Shown here in pieces: positions 7,554-15,384 of a stretch of 43,161 nucleotides of DNA (its first letter is position 1; each line of letters begins with the position of its first letter). This stretch comes from Smithellaceae bacterium (GTDB lineage Bacteria > Desulfobacterota > Syntrophia > Syntrophales > Smithellaceae). The DNA lies in contig JAUYFM010000023.1 of assembly GCA_030690945.1 (NCBI GenBank), positions 1 to 43,161 on the forward strand. The letters run 5' to 3'. The position numbers and the translations under genes are program-made. The notes below the pieces were generated by a model, which did not search any database, had not been told where the DNA came from, and saw only the letters and a list, made by a program, of their open reading frames with translations.

Positions 7554-8996
7554 CTATTCAGATGCCTTTTGTTGAGGGTCTGATTTCTTGTCCGGCTTTT
7601 TGGGTTTATCCGCGTTCAATTCATTGAGGGCGTCATGAATGGCAACGGCTCTTGGCGTTCCTTCGGGATAATAATTAAGCGCCTGGCGAAAATGAAAGAG
7701 GGCGCTTTCTTTCTTTTTCTCTTTTTTAAAATATAAACCAAAGTAATAATGCGATTCACCTTGTTGGTTCAGTCTGCCGTAGGACATGGCAATTTGGTAG
7801 TTAATGTCGATATCATCAAATTTCTTGTCCCGCAGTTTTAGAAAACAATTCAGCGCTTTTTGAAAATCACCCGCGGCAAAATGCGCTTTGCCCAGAGCAA
7901 GCGTAATCTGCTCGCTTGCGGGATTGATCCTGGCCGCCTGCAGCAGATGAAAACGCGCTTGCCCGGCATTGCCCGTTTTTAAATAAATCAAACCGATGCT
8001 TTTTTGAATATCTTCATCCTGAGGTGCGATCGTCAGGGCTTCGTTCATATTTTTCAGCGCGGCGCTTGCGTGGCCGAGTTGATCTTCCGTCAGAGCCAGG
8101 GCATAAAGCAGATCAACATTTCGAGGATCTTTTTGCAGAGATTCCATAAGGTGCTTACGGTGTTTATTAAGATCATTCAGATCCAGAACAATCAAAGCCT
8201 GCATCCGTAAAAAATTCCCCATGATATTTCCGGCGCCGCCAATACGGCGGTATTGCGTTTGAAGCAGGCCGTCCAGGTAAAAAATGCGGTCGTCTGTGCC
8301 CGGATGCGTCCGCAAATAGGAGGGTATGGTTTTGGATAAAAACTCATACTGTTTAATAATTTTGAGAAATTCAACGATGGCCGCAGGATAGTAACCGGCA
8401 TCCACCAGATAACCAATTCCCAGACGGTCTGCTTCTTCCTCGTGTTCACGTTGATATTTGAGGGTGATTGAGGTGGCGCCTGCCATGGAAAAAGCGGCAA
8501 TAGCCGCTGTGGCCTCTCCGCCGCCTCCGAGGAATGCTCCTGCGATAATGGCGGCTAACATGGCGATATTCAGCTTCTGTGACTTTTCCATAATGCTGGC
8601 GACATGTCGGGAGTTGGCATGAGCGATTTCGTGCGCGATGACGCCGGCCAGTTGTGCCTCGTTTTCCACGGCGGTGATTAACCCTTTATTAACGTAAATG
8701 TAGCCACCAGGCGTGGCAAATGCGTTAATGCCCGAACTGTTGAAAATGGAGAAAGTGAAATCAAAAGACGCTTTATTGCTTTGAGCCAGAAGCCGATTGC
8801 CGATCTCCGTGATATAGGCGTTGAGCCTTTTATCCTGGACCAGGAAATTATTCTTTTCGAGTTTATCATAAATTTCTTTGCCCAGTTTTTTTTCATCGTC
8901 AATTGTAAAAGCGGCCCAGGAATTTTGCGTTCCCGAAAGCAGCAGGAACAAAATCAGGACAAAAGAAAAATATTGCTTTTGAAAAGTTTTGCACAT
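7554..8996 (-). CDS. M48-family metalloprotease with TPR repeats (BepA/YfgC-like, periplasmic)
   Basis: The 480-residue protein starts with a signal peptide (hydrophobic SFVLILFLLLSG, then a likely cleavage after NSWA). The zinc-protease motif HEIAH lies at residues 122-126, followed by SRH, with a third ligand in EEEADRLG near residue 187. This is the M48 arrangement. A Gly/Ala-rich hydrophobic hairpin at about 145-175 sits between them. The C-terminal half (about 280-450) consists of TPR units such as DPRNVDLLYALALTEDQLG and NPASEQITLALGKAHFAAG. The combination matches BepA, which handles stalled outer-membrane barrel proteins such as LptD. The last residues are Lys/Asp/Pro-rich. No clear ribosome-binding site precedes the ATG. 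Confidence 0.85.
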   Translation of the reverse strand: MCKTFQKQYFSFVLILFLLLSGTQNSWAAFTIDDEKKLGKEIYDKLEKNNFLVQDKRLNAYITEIGNRLLAQSNKASFDFTFSIFNSSGINAFATPGGYIYVNKGLITAVENEAQLAGVIAHEIAHANSRHVASIMEKSQKLNIAMLAAIIAGAFLGGGGEATAAIAAFSMAGATSITLKYQREHEEEADRLGIGYLVDAGYYPAAIVEFLKIIKQYEFLSKTIPSYLRTHPGTDDRIFYLDGLLQTQYRRIGGAGNIMGNFLRMQALIVLDLNDLNKHRKHLMESLQKDPRNVDLLYALALTEDQLGHASAALKNMNEALTIAPQDEDIQKSIGLIYLKTGNAGQARFHLLQAARINPASEQITLALGKAHFAAGDFQKALNCFLKLRDKKFDDIDINYQIAMSYGRLNQQGESHYYFGLYFKKEKKKESALFHFRQALNYYPEGTPRAVAIHDALNELNADKPKKPDKKSDPQQKASE

Positions 8997-9111
8997 AATT
9001 GATAAGATAACCTATTTATTGTGATGATTCATATACCTGCTTTGCAATGATTAGGCAAGTTTTCCTTACCCGGGAGATCAGGAACGACACGAAAGGTGAG
9101 ATAATAAAATT

Positions 9112-9783
9112 ATGGAAACCGTGATCACTATTGACGGACCGGCAGGTGCGGGGAAAAGCACAGTAAGTAAAGCTGTAGCCGCCAGGCTCCAATATGTTTA
9201 TCTGGATACGGGAGCGCTTTATCGTGCATTGGCCTATAAAGCGCTGAAACATAATATTAACGTGAACAGTTCCGCTGAACTGGCCGAATTATGCTCTACA
9301 ACGGATGTTACCTTGAAAAATATTGATGGTGAAATTACCGTTTATGTCGATGGCAATGATGTTGGCGACAAAATCCGTACGGAAGAGGTTGGATTGGCCG
9401 CTTCCACCATATCCGCTTTTCCCGTTGTCCGCGAGAAATTGCTTTCTTTGCAAAGAGAAGCAGGCGCCGGCGGCGGAGGAGTTGTGGCGGAAGGAAGAGA
9501 TATGGGGTCGGTTGTTTTCCCCGACGCACAGTTCAAGTTTTTTCTTGATGCGAATATTGAGGAACGAATTCGAAGACGGCGCACAGAGCTTATTCAAAAG
9601 AACGGACCGGGGGGGCTGGATTCCGTATCCAGGGATATGCAAGCCAGAGATCAGCAGGATTCACAAAGGAAAACTGCGCCCTTAACCGCATCGCCAAATG
9701 CCATCATCATTGACTCGACTTCTTTGGATATCTCACAAGTTGTCGAAATAATTCTTGAGCGAGTATCGGGCAGGCATGCTTGA
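9112..9783 (+). CDS. cmk: Cytidylate kinase
   Basis: Phosphorylates CMP and dCMP with ATP. The 223-residue product opens METVITIDGPAGAGKSTVSK with the P-loop at residues 9-17. It continues with LDTGALYRALA, the CMP-binding segment, EGRDMGSVVFPDAQFKFFLDA, and DSQRKTAPLTASPNAIIID near the end. All are hallmarks of Cmk, and the length is standard. The pair cmk-rpsA is widespread in proteobacteria, and rpsA follows here after 115 nt. It is divergent from the M48 protease gene; an AAAGGTGAG element lies about 11 nt before the ATG. Confidence 0.95.
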   Translation: METVITIDGPAGAGKSTVSKAVAARLQYVYLDTGALYRALAYKALKHNINVNSSAELAELCSTTDVTLKNIDGEITVYVDGNDVGDKIRTEEVGLAASTISAFPVVREKLLSLQREAGAGGGGVVAEGRDMGSVVFPDAQFKFFLDANIEERIRRRRTELIQKNGPGGLDSVSRDMQARDQQDSQRKTAPLTASPNAIIIDSTSLDISQVVEIILERVSGRHA

Positions 9784-9898
9784 GGGCAAAAATGAGCGTA
9801 ATGCAATGGGTGCTTGATTTGTCTTGCTATTTGATTTTCAGTATGTTAGGCATCCAAGATTAAAAAATGTCTTATAAAAATTAGGGGGTATCAGGTTA

Positions 9899-11674
9899 AT
9901 GGTTAACAATAACAACAAAAACTTAACAAATGAAAAGGAGGTTAAGACCGACTCTTCGATTCCTACCGCACACAATTCGTCAATTCAGTCCAAAGAAGAA
10001 GATATAGGCTTTAAGGAGCTCTACGAGCAGAGTCTTAATCAGTTGCAGTATGGTGATATTGCCCGTGGCAAAGTTGTCCAGATAACGGCGGATATTGTCA
10101 TGGTGGACGTGGGTTGGAAAACGGAAGGTTTTATTCCGATCAGGGAACTTAAAGACACCCAGGGGAATGTGAATATTTCCGTAGGTGATGATATAGAAGT
10201 CTTTATTGACAAGCGGGATTCAGAAGGAAACCTGGTTTTATCACGGGAAAAAGCGGCTAAGCTCAAAGTCTGGGACGACATTAAAAATGTCAGCGACAAC
10301 AATATCACGATCAAAGGGACTGTTGTGGAGAAAGTAAAAGGCGGTCTCTCTGTTGATATCGGCATTGTCGCTTTTCTGCCCGGATCTCAAATAGATATCC
10401 GTCCGATTAAAGATTTGGACCACTTTATCGGTCAGACGCTTGATTTTCATATTTTGAAGTATGACCGCAAGCGCAATAACGTCGTTTTATCAAGACGGTC
10501 CATTGTGGCTTACGAAAGAGAAAGTGAAAAGAAAGACACGCTGAACAATATTATAGAAGGAAGCATTATTGAGGGTGTTATCAAGAATATTACGGATTAT
10601 GGGATTTTCATCGATTTGGGTGGCATCGACGGATTGCTCCATGTGACGGATATATCCTGGGGAAGAATAGCAAAGCCTGCGGAAATATTCCACAAAGGAG
10701 AAAAAATTACAGTTAAGATTCTTTCATTTGATCGTGAAAAAGAAAGAGTTTCCTTGGGTTTAAAGCAGCTTCATGAAAATCCCTGGGAGCATATTTCGGA
10801 GAAGTATCCGGTCGGCGCCCTGGTTCAGGGCAAAGTTGTCAATCTGACGGATTACGGAGTGTTTATCGAACTGGAACCGGGCGTAGAAGGTCTGGTTCAT
10901 ATATCGGAAATGTATTGGACACGGGAAATCAAGCATCCCTCCAAAGTATTGAATGTTGAAGATACGGTGAACGTGGTGGTGTTGGAAGTCAATCCGGAGG
11001 CGAAGCGTGTGTCCCTCAGCCTGAAACAGACAACAGCCAATCCATGGGAAAAGCTCAAGGAGAAGTATCCGGTTGGCACGGTTGTGAAAGGTCTCGTGCG
11101 CAACATCACAAACTTTGGCGTGTTTATTGGAATTGAAGACGGCATCGACGGTCTGGTTCATGTATCGGATATTTCCTGGAAGCATCGGGTTACCCATCCT
11201 TCTGAATATTTCAAGAAAGGACAGGAACTCGAAGCGGTTGTTTTAAATATTGACGTTGACAACGAGAAATTTTCTTTAGGTATTAAACAAATTGAAAAGA
11301 ACCCGTGGGAAGAATTGCCGCAGAGATATGCGCCCGGCAGTGTGGTGACCGGCAAGATAACAAACTTTACAGACTTTGGGATTTTTGTGGAAATTGAAGA
11401 CGGCATCGAAGGTCTGGTTCATATTTCGGAGATCAGCCAGAAACGTGTCAAATCATCGGCCGAACTATATAATGCCGGCGATACCGTGTCTGCCGTGGTC
11501 AAAAGCATTGATGTCAAAACAAAGAAGATCCGCTTGAGCATTAAGGAAATGGAAGCGCCGGCTCCGACCCCGACCCCGACTTCAAACCAGTATATCAACA
11601 ATCGTGAAAACGTTGGTTCGAATCTCGCGCAGGCGCTTGCTGACGTAAAGATCGGCGGCCAGCCCAAGGGATAA
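9899..11674 (+). CDS. rpsA: 30S ribosomal protein S1
   Basis: S1 binds mRNA at the ribosome and helps to start translation on structured messages. The 591-residue protein has six S1/OB-fold repeats beginning near residues 50, 135, 220, 308, 395 and 482. The later four are nearly identical in pattern (G-x-V-x-x-L/I-T-D/N-F/Y-G-V/I-F-I/V, then E-G-L-V-H-I/V-S-E/D). The N-terminal 40 residues are Asn/Lys-rich and unlike other S1 proteins. The C-terminal tail carries a short Pro-Thr run from a CCGACC repeat. RBS GGGGG lies about 8-13 nt before the ATG. sppA follows after 3 nt. Confidence 0.95.
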   Translation: MVNNNNKNLTNEKEVKTDSSIPTAHNSSIQSKEEDIGFKELYEQSLNQLQYGDIARGKVVQITADIVMVDVGWKTEGFIPIRELKDTQGNVNISVGDDIEVFIDKRDSEGNLVLSREKAAKLKVWDDIKNVSDNNITIKGTVVEKVKGGLSVDIGIVAFLPGSQIDIRPIKDLDHFIGQTLDFHILKYDRKRNNVVLSRRSIVAYERESEKKDTLNNIIEGSIIEGVIKNITDYGIFIDLGGIDGLLHVTDISWGRIAKPAEIFHKGEKITVKILSFDREKERVSLGLKQLHENPWEHISEKYPVGALVQGKVVNLTDYGVFIELEPGVEGLVHISEMYWTREIKHPSKVLNVEDTVNVVVLEVNPEAKRVSLSLKQTTANPWEKLKEKYPVGTVVKGLVRNITNFGVFIGIEDGIDGLVHVSDISWKHRVTHPSEYFKKGQELEAVVLNIDVDNEKFSLGIKQIEKNPWEELPQRYAPGSVVTGKITNFTDFGIFVEIEDGIEGLVHISEISQKRVKSSAELYNAGDTVSAVVKSIDVKTKKIRLSIKEMEAPAPTPTPTSNQYINNRENVGSNLAQALADVKIGGQPKG

Positions 11675-11677
11675 AAC

Positions 11678-12574
11678 ATGAGAAAACATCCGGTCATTTT
11701 GGGATTGGTTTTACTGATCGCGCTGGGCGTTGTTTTATATTTTTTCTTTTATATGGCAGGCGCCCAATCCGGCAACGCCGGCACGCAAGGATTTTCTTTA
11801 AATGACAAGATCGGCGTGGTGCCTATTGAAGGCGTGATCAGTGATTCTCTTAAAATTACTGAATATATTGATGAATTTGGAAAAAACAGTTCTATTGTAG
11901 CCGTCGTCGTGCGTATTGATTCACCTGGCGGCGGCGTTGCCGCGTCGCAGGAAATCTATGACGCTGTCGTTGCACTCAAGAAAAAGAAAAAAGTTGTCGT
12001 GTCGATGGGGTCGGTTGCCGCATCAGGGGGGCTGCTGATTGCGTGTGCGGGTGATAAAATCGTGGCCAATCCGGGAACCATTACCGGTAGCATATCGGCG
12101 ATTATGCAATTTGCCAATTTGGAAGAGCTTTTAAAAAAGGTCGGCGTGAAATCATCCATTGTCAAAAGCGGTCAATATAAAGACATTGGTTCACCCATGC
12201 GGGAAATGACACCTGAAGAACGGATCATTATTCAGGAACTGGTTGACGATATTTATAACCAATTTATTGATGTCATTGTCCGGGATCGAAAAATGACTCG
12301 CGAGCAGGTTGTCGCAATAGGTGACGGCCGCGTTTTTACAGGCCGCAAGGCCTTGGAATACGGATTGGTCGATCAGTTGGGCGATATGGCCGCCGCAGCG
12401 AAATTGGCCGGTGAACTGGCCGGTAAAAACGGAAAATACGATTTGGTTTATCCAAGCAAAAAACATCCTTCCATTTTTGATTATATGTTTGAAAGTGCAG
12501 CAAATCAATTTAGCCAATCCGTAAAAGAGAAAGCTGAAAAATGGGGAGGGGTCAGCTATTTGTATCACCCATGA
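11678..12574 (+). CDS. sppA: Signal peptide peptidase SppA (36K type)
   Basis: A membrane-bound serine protease that degrades released signal peptides. The 298-residue protein has a single N-terminal membrane segment (HPVILGLVLLIALGVVLYFF) and one S49 domain, which makes it the short type found in many bacteria rather than the double-domain E. coli form. Visible signatures are RIDSPGGGVAASQEI, the Ser-containing GSVAASGGLLIA and the Lys-containing KSGQYKDIGSP, forming the Ser/Lys dyad. It is coupled closely to rpsA upstream, and ihfB starts 20 nt downstream. Confidence 0.92.
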   Translation: MRKHPVILGLVLLIALGVVLYFFFYMAGAQSGNAGTQGFSLNDKIGVVPIEGVISDSLKITEYIDEFGKNSSIVAVVVRIDSPGGGVAASQEIYDAVVALKKKKKVVVSMGSVAASGGLLIACAGDKIVANPGTITGSISAIMQFANLEELLKKVGVKSSIVKSGQYKDIGSPMREMTPEERIIIQELVDDIYNQFIDVIVRDRKMTREQVVAIGDGRVFTGRKALEYGLVDQLGDMAAAAKLAGELAGKNGKYDLVYPSKKHPSIFDYMFESAANQFSQSVKEKAEKWGGVSYLYHP

Positions 12575-12594
12575 CACTTGCCGGTAAATCCACT

Positions 12595-12879
12595 ATGACT
12601 AAAAATGAATTAATCAAAAGAACTCAGGTAAAATTTAAAATATATCCACAAAAGGATATTGCTTTAGCCGTGCAGACGATTCTTGCTTCAATGGTCGGCG
12701 CACTGAGAAAAAATGAGCGAATCGAGATAAGAGGGTTCGGAACGTTTACAATGCGTGAAAGAAAGTCCCGAGTCGGACGCAATCCGAAATCAGGGGCCGA
12801 AGTTTCTCTTGACGATAGGAGAGTTCCTTTTTTTAAAACGGGTAAAGAGCTCCGATTAAAGGTGGATGGAAAAAGATGA
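12595..12879 (+). CDS. ihfB: Integration host factor beta-type DNA-bending protein
   Basis: A 94-residue HU/IHF-family protein starting MTKNELIKRTQVKF, matching the MTKSELI start of IHF-beta. The DNA-contacting arm segment ERIEIRGFGTFTMRERKSR and the conserved RNPKSG and PFFKTGKELR motifs are present. It would bend DNA as a heterodimer with an IHF-alpha subunit encoded elsewhere. An upstream in-frame ATG at 12571 or 12541 would add residues not seen in the family. No strong ribosome-binding site precedes the chosen start. The gene overlaps the next one by 4 nt (ATGA). Confidence 0.88.
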   Translation: MTKNELIKRTQVKFKIYPQKDIALAVQTILASMVGALRKNERIEIRGFGTFTMRERKSRVGRNPKSGAEVSLDDRRVPFFKTGKELRLKVDGKR

Positions 12880-13649
12880 CTTATAAAAACATCGTCGTTG
12901 ATAAGAAAAAAGCTTACGCTATCATTCAATTCAATCGTGCTCATGAAATGAATGCCTTGTCTAAGGAGATGAGGCTGGAATTTAACGATGCGCTCCTGGA
13001 TGTCGAAATGGATCAGCAGATGAAAGCTTTGGTGATTACCGGCGGAGAATATGTTTTTTCAGCCGGTATGGACATCAAAGAAATGTCGTCCCTGTCTAAT
13101 GTTGAAATTGATGACTATTTCGAATCGATGAAGCGATATCTGAAAAAAATTTATTCATATCCTAAACCGGTTATTGCCGCAGTCGGTGGTATCGCCTTGG
13201 GTGGCGGCTTCAATATAGTGACTGTGTGCGATCTTATTGTTGCTTCAGAAAGCGCAATTTTTTGTCATCCGGAACTGAAATTTGGTTTAAGCCCTCTTTT
13301 TTATCCGTTAAGCCAGATCGTGGGTGTGACCAAGGCAAAAGAAATCGTGATGCTGGGAGAGCCGATCGGAGCCAATGAAGCGGAGAGAATCGGTCTGGTG
13401 AACAAGGTGGCGCCTCCTGAAAAATTTATGCAGGAAGCAGAGAAAATAGCAGAGACCTTATCGACAAGATCAGTCAAAGCTTTCGAAGAGCTGAAGAATA
13501 TTTGTTCTATCGTGCCTAGAATGGATAAGATTGCCGCCCTGGATTTAGAATTGTCCATTGGCGGCATGCTGTTTGCCCGTGATGAACGCAAAATTCATAT
13601 GAATGAAGTGCTTTTCATGGAAAAGTTGCGCAAGAAAAAACCAGAATAA
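12876..13649 (+). CDS. Enoyl-CoA hydratase/isomerase (crotonase) family protein
   Basis: A 257-residue crotonase-fold protein. The two oxyanion-hole segments are clear: FSAGMDIKEM near residue 61-70 and GIALGGG at 105-111. In classical hydratases the Glu pair lies at GGGxE and 20 residues later in PE. Here the first position is Asn113 (GGGFN) and only the second, Glu133 (HPELKFG), is kept. A single Glu is seen in enoyl-CoA isomerases and several other crotonase-fold enzymes, so water addition is doubtful. The C terminus is basic (EKLRKKKPE). It overlaps ihfB by 4 nt and converges on the gene at 13655. The substrate cannot be told. Confidence 0.8.
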   Translation: MTYKNIVVDKKKAYAIIQFNRAHEMNALSKEMRLEFNDALLDVEMDQQMKALVITGGEYVFSAGMDIKEMSSLSNVEIDDYFESMKRYLKKIYSYPKPVIAAVGGIALGGGFNIVTVCDLIVASESAIFCHPELKFGLSPLFYPLSQIVGVTKAKEIVMLGEPIGANEAERIGLVNKVAPPEKFMQEAEKIAETLSTRSVKAFEELKNICSIVPRMDKIAALDLELSIGGMLFARDERKIHMNEVLFMEKLRKKKPE

Positions 13650-13654
13650 ATCTT

Positions 13655-13939
13655 CTAGAGATTATCCCAATCGTTGCCCGGTGCGGCAAAATCCTTGAGC
13701 TGATCCCTTCTTTTTTTATGCTGGAGCTTTTTCAACGCCTTGGCTTCGATCTGACGGATTCGTTCCCGGGTCACCCCCATCATATCGCCGACTTCTTCCA
13801 GTGTGAAAGGTCCGTAATTACAAGCGACCCAGGTGCAGTTTAAAAACGCTTCGTTTTTCAGACGCCACTCACAGGTGGTATCCGTGCAGATTTCCGCTAT
13901 TAAAAGTCCTTTTTTCTTACAGGTGTATATGTTAATCAT
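13655..13939 (-). CDS. Small Cys-rich protein with sigma-70 region 4 helix-turn-helix
   Basis: A 94-residue protein. Residues about 44-75 ([20 protein letters not shown] and on through [11 protein letters not shown]) are a textbook sigma-70 region 4.2 helix-turn-helix, the part that reads the -35 box. Regions 1-3 are absent, so it cannot act as a normal sigma factor. The first 40 residues carry five cysteines (C7, C18, C23, C35, C40), which might bind a metal or form disulfides. A GAAGGGA element lies about 12 nt before the ATG. It is third in a minus-strand operon behind the glutaredoxin and FTR genes, 22 nt after FTR. A redox- or metal-responsive DNA-binding regulator is my inference. Confidence 0.75.
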   Translation of the reverse strand: MINIYTCKKKGLLIAEICTDTTCEWRLKNEAFLNCTWVACNYGPFTLEEVGDMMGVTRERIRQIEAKALKKLQHKKRRDQLKDFAAPGNDWDNL

Positions 13940-13961
13940 TAAAATGATCCCTTCACTTAAA

Positions 13962-14339
13962 TTAAATCGGGTGTAACTTATTGTTACTGGGGTCGTTTGT
14001 CAACAGGGAAGAAAATATTTTATCCGGCGGCCGTCTTTCCGGGACGTACCGATGGGGAATATTATCGTCATTCCATTTTTGAGTAACATATAAATTACAG
14101 TAGCAGCTTCCGTATTCTTTCACATCTTCGGTTCTGTAAACACAGGGGCACATGATATCACGATCATTTTCACGGTTGCCCGATGCCAGGCGGCAGGGGC
14201 AGGATGAATAGCCGTAACGCTCCTTGTTGATCAGGAGATCCTGGAGAATGGAAAGCACCCAATCCTTATCTTTGTTGAAAAAATAACCTTTTGGTTCCTG
14301 GGCTTTTTTTAACAGATCATAAAGGTCGGCAGGCGTCAT
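13962..14339 (-). CDS. Ferredoxin:thioredoxin reductase catalytic (beta) chain-like protein
   Basis: FTR uses a [4Fe-4S] cluster next to a disulfide to pass electrons from ferredoxin to thioredoxin-type partners. The 125-residue protein has the seven-helix chain's motif pattern CPC (47-49), CPC (64-66) and CYC (79-81). By analogy with plant FTR, C47, C64, C66 and C79 hold the cluster and C49-C81 form the active disulfide. The spacers are 14 and 12 residues rather than the classical 16 and 8, and the CHC His is Tyr80. No variable (alpha) chain is nearby, as usual outside phototrophs. It overlaps the glutaredoxin gene by 4 nt, so the glutaredoxin is a likely electron acceptor. Confidence 0.85.
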   Translation of the reverse strand: MTPADLYDLLKKAQEPKGYFFNKDKDWVLSILQDLLINKERYGYSSCPCRLASGNRENDRDIMCPCVYRTEDVKEYGSCYCNLYVTQKWNDDNIPHRYVPERRPPDKIFSSLLTNDPSNNKLHPI

Positions 14340-14590
14340 AAAAGTCCCAGCGCCTCTTTGATGTCAACTTCTTTGAAACCGATAATAATTTCATCACCGA
14401 TGATGATGGTCGGGAAAGAACGCTGCGGGTTGTATTGAACGACTTCATTTAATACATTCTCTCTATCGGCGCCTTGCAGCAAATCGACATCGGTTGCGTC
14501 AAAAACGATGTTGTTTTCATTTAAAAATTTTTTAGCCGCTTTACAATGACTGCATGTGCTCAAGGTATATATTTTAACTTTCGTTGCCAT
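14336..14590 (-). CDS. Glutaredoxin-family protein
   Basis: An 84-residue thioredoxin-fold protein with the redox motif CSHC at residues 13-16 (TLSTCSHCKAAKKFL), the cis-Pro segment RSFPTIIIGDE, and a C-terminal GF-KEVDIKEAL helix in place of the usual GG-DD motif. This is the size and pattern of small glutaredoxins such as NrdH or Grx-like proteins of anaerobes. It is the first gene of the minus-strand redox operon. Its stop overlaps the start of the FTR catalytic chain gene, which suggests that FTR reduces it directly. Confidence 0.88.
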   Translation of the reverse strand: MATKVKIYTLSTCSHCKAAKKFLNENNIVFDATDVDLLQGADRENVLNEVVQYNPQRSFPTIIIGDEIIIGFKEVDIKEALGLL

Positions 14591-14617
14591 CTTCCGCCCT
14601 CCCGGATTTTTTTGATT

Positions 14618-14645
14618 TATATATGTTTTTTAGCTATCATGTCAA
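14618..14645 (-). promoter_or_regulatory. Candidate promoter of the glutaredoxin-FTR operon
   Basis: On the minus strand, TTGACA (14645-14640) is followed after 16 nt by TATATA (14623-14618). The -35 overlaps an inverted repeat CTATCA-N8-TGATAG (14634-14653), which could be an operator. The promoter is back-to-back with that proposed for psd. Confidence 0.5.
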
Positions 14646-14679
14646 GCTGATAGTCATGAATCCATCAGGCAAAGATTTA

Positions 14680-14708
14680 TTGACAAGAGCACTCAATTCA
14701 GATATCAA
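14680..14708 (+). promoter_or_regulatory. Candidate promoter of the psd-pssA run
   Basis: TTGACA (14680-14685), a 17-nt spacer and TATCAA (14703-14708) lie 34 nt before the psd start. The -35 box is perfect and the -10 matches 4 of 6. It would drive the long plus-strand gene series that begins here. Confidence 0.45.
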
Positions 14709-14742
14709 CAAAACCTCATTTAAAGGAAGATAAAAATACGGT

Positions 14743-15384
14743 ATGAAACATAATAGTATTATCGCTTACGAAGGTTTTCCCTTTATCATCTTTTCACTGG
14801 CCCTCACTATCCTTGCAGCTTTTTTCGGCATCATCTGGCTGACGGTTGTTTTAGCCGCGGTTACGGTCTTCATCCTCTGCTTTTTCCGTAATCCGGAAAG
14901 AAATTTTCAAGATGAGGATAAACTGGTCATTTGTCCTGCGGACGGCAAAATTATCAAAATAGAGGAAGTCGATGTTCAGGGTACCATTACAGGCCGGTTT
15001 AAAAAAATAAGTATTTTTATGAATGTCTTCAATGTTCATGTGAATCGCGCCCCGTATGACGGGACGATTGGGAAAATTTCCTACCACAAGGGCAAATTTT
15101 TGTCGGCCAATCTGGATAAGGCGTCGGCGGAAAATGAACGAAATGAAATAATGATTTGCGCCAAAGACGGCCGCGCGATTTGGGCGGTACAGATTGCCGG
15201 ACTCATCGCCCGGAGAATTGTTTGCTGGACCCGTGAAGGAGCAGATATCAAAAAAGGCGAGCGATTCGGTCTTATCCGCTTCGGTTCCCGCGTTGAAGTT
15301 TTCCTACCTTCTGATTCCCGAGTTGTTGTAAAACTGGATGACAAAGTCCGGGCGGGACAAACACCATTAGGATACCTCTCATGA
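14743..15384 (+). CDS. psd: Phosphatidylserine decarboxylase proenzyme (short, membrane type)
   Basis: Converts phosphatidylserine to phosphatidylethanolamine. The 213-residue protein has two N-terminal membrane segments (residues about 10-50), then the conserved CPADGKIIKIEEV and FMNVFNVHVNRAP segments. The self-cleavage site is Gly181-Ser182 in RFGSRVEVFLP, where the pyruvoyl group forms. The length matches the short Psd class of many anaerobes. It overlaps pssA by 4 nt, so the two consecutive enzymes of the pathway are made together. The RBS is AAAGGAAG about 12 nt upstream. Confidence 0.92.
   Translation: MKHNSIIAYEGFPFIIFSLALTILAAFFGIIWLTVVLAAVTVFILCFFRNPERNFQDEDKLVICPADGKIIKIEEVDVQGTITGRFKKISIFMNVFNVHVNRAPYDGTIGKISYHKGKFLSANLDKASAENERNEIMICAKDGRAIWAVQIAGLIARRIVCWTREGADIKKGERFGLIRFGSRVEVFLPSDSRVVVKLDDKVRAGQTPLGYLS

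Noticed and set aside
11565-11582. CCGACC tandem repeat at the 3' end of rpsA as a regulatory repeat
   Set aside because: It is simply the in-frame coding of a short Pro-Thr run in the S1 tail.
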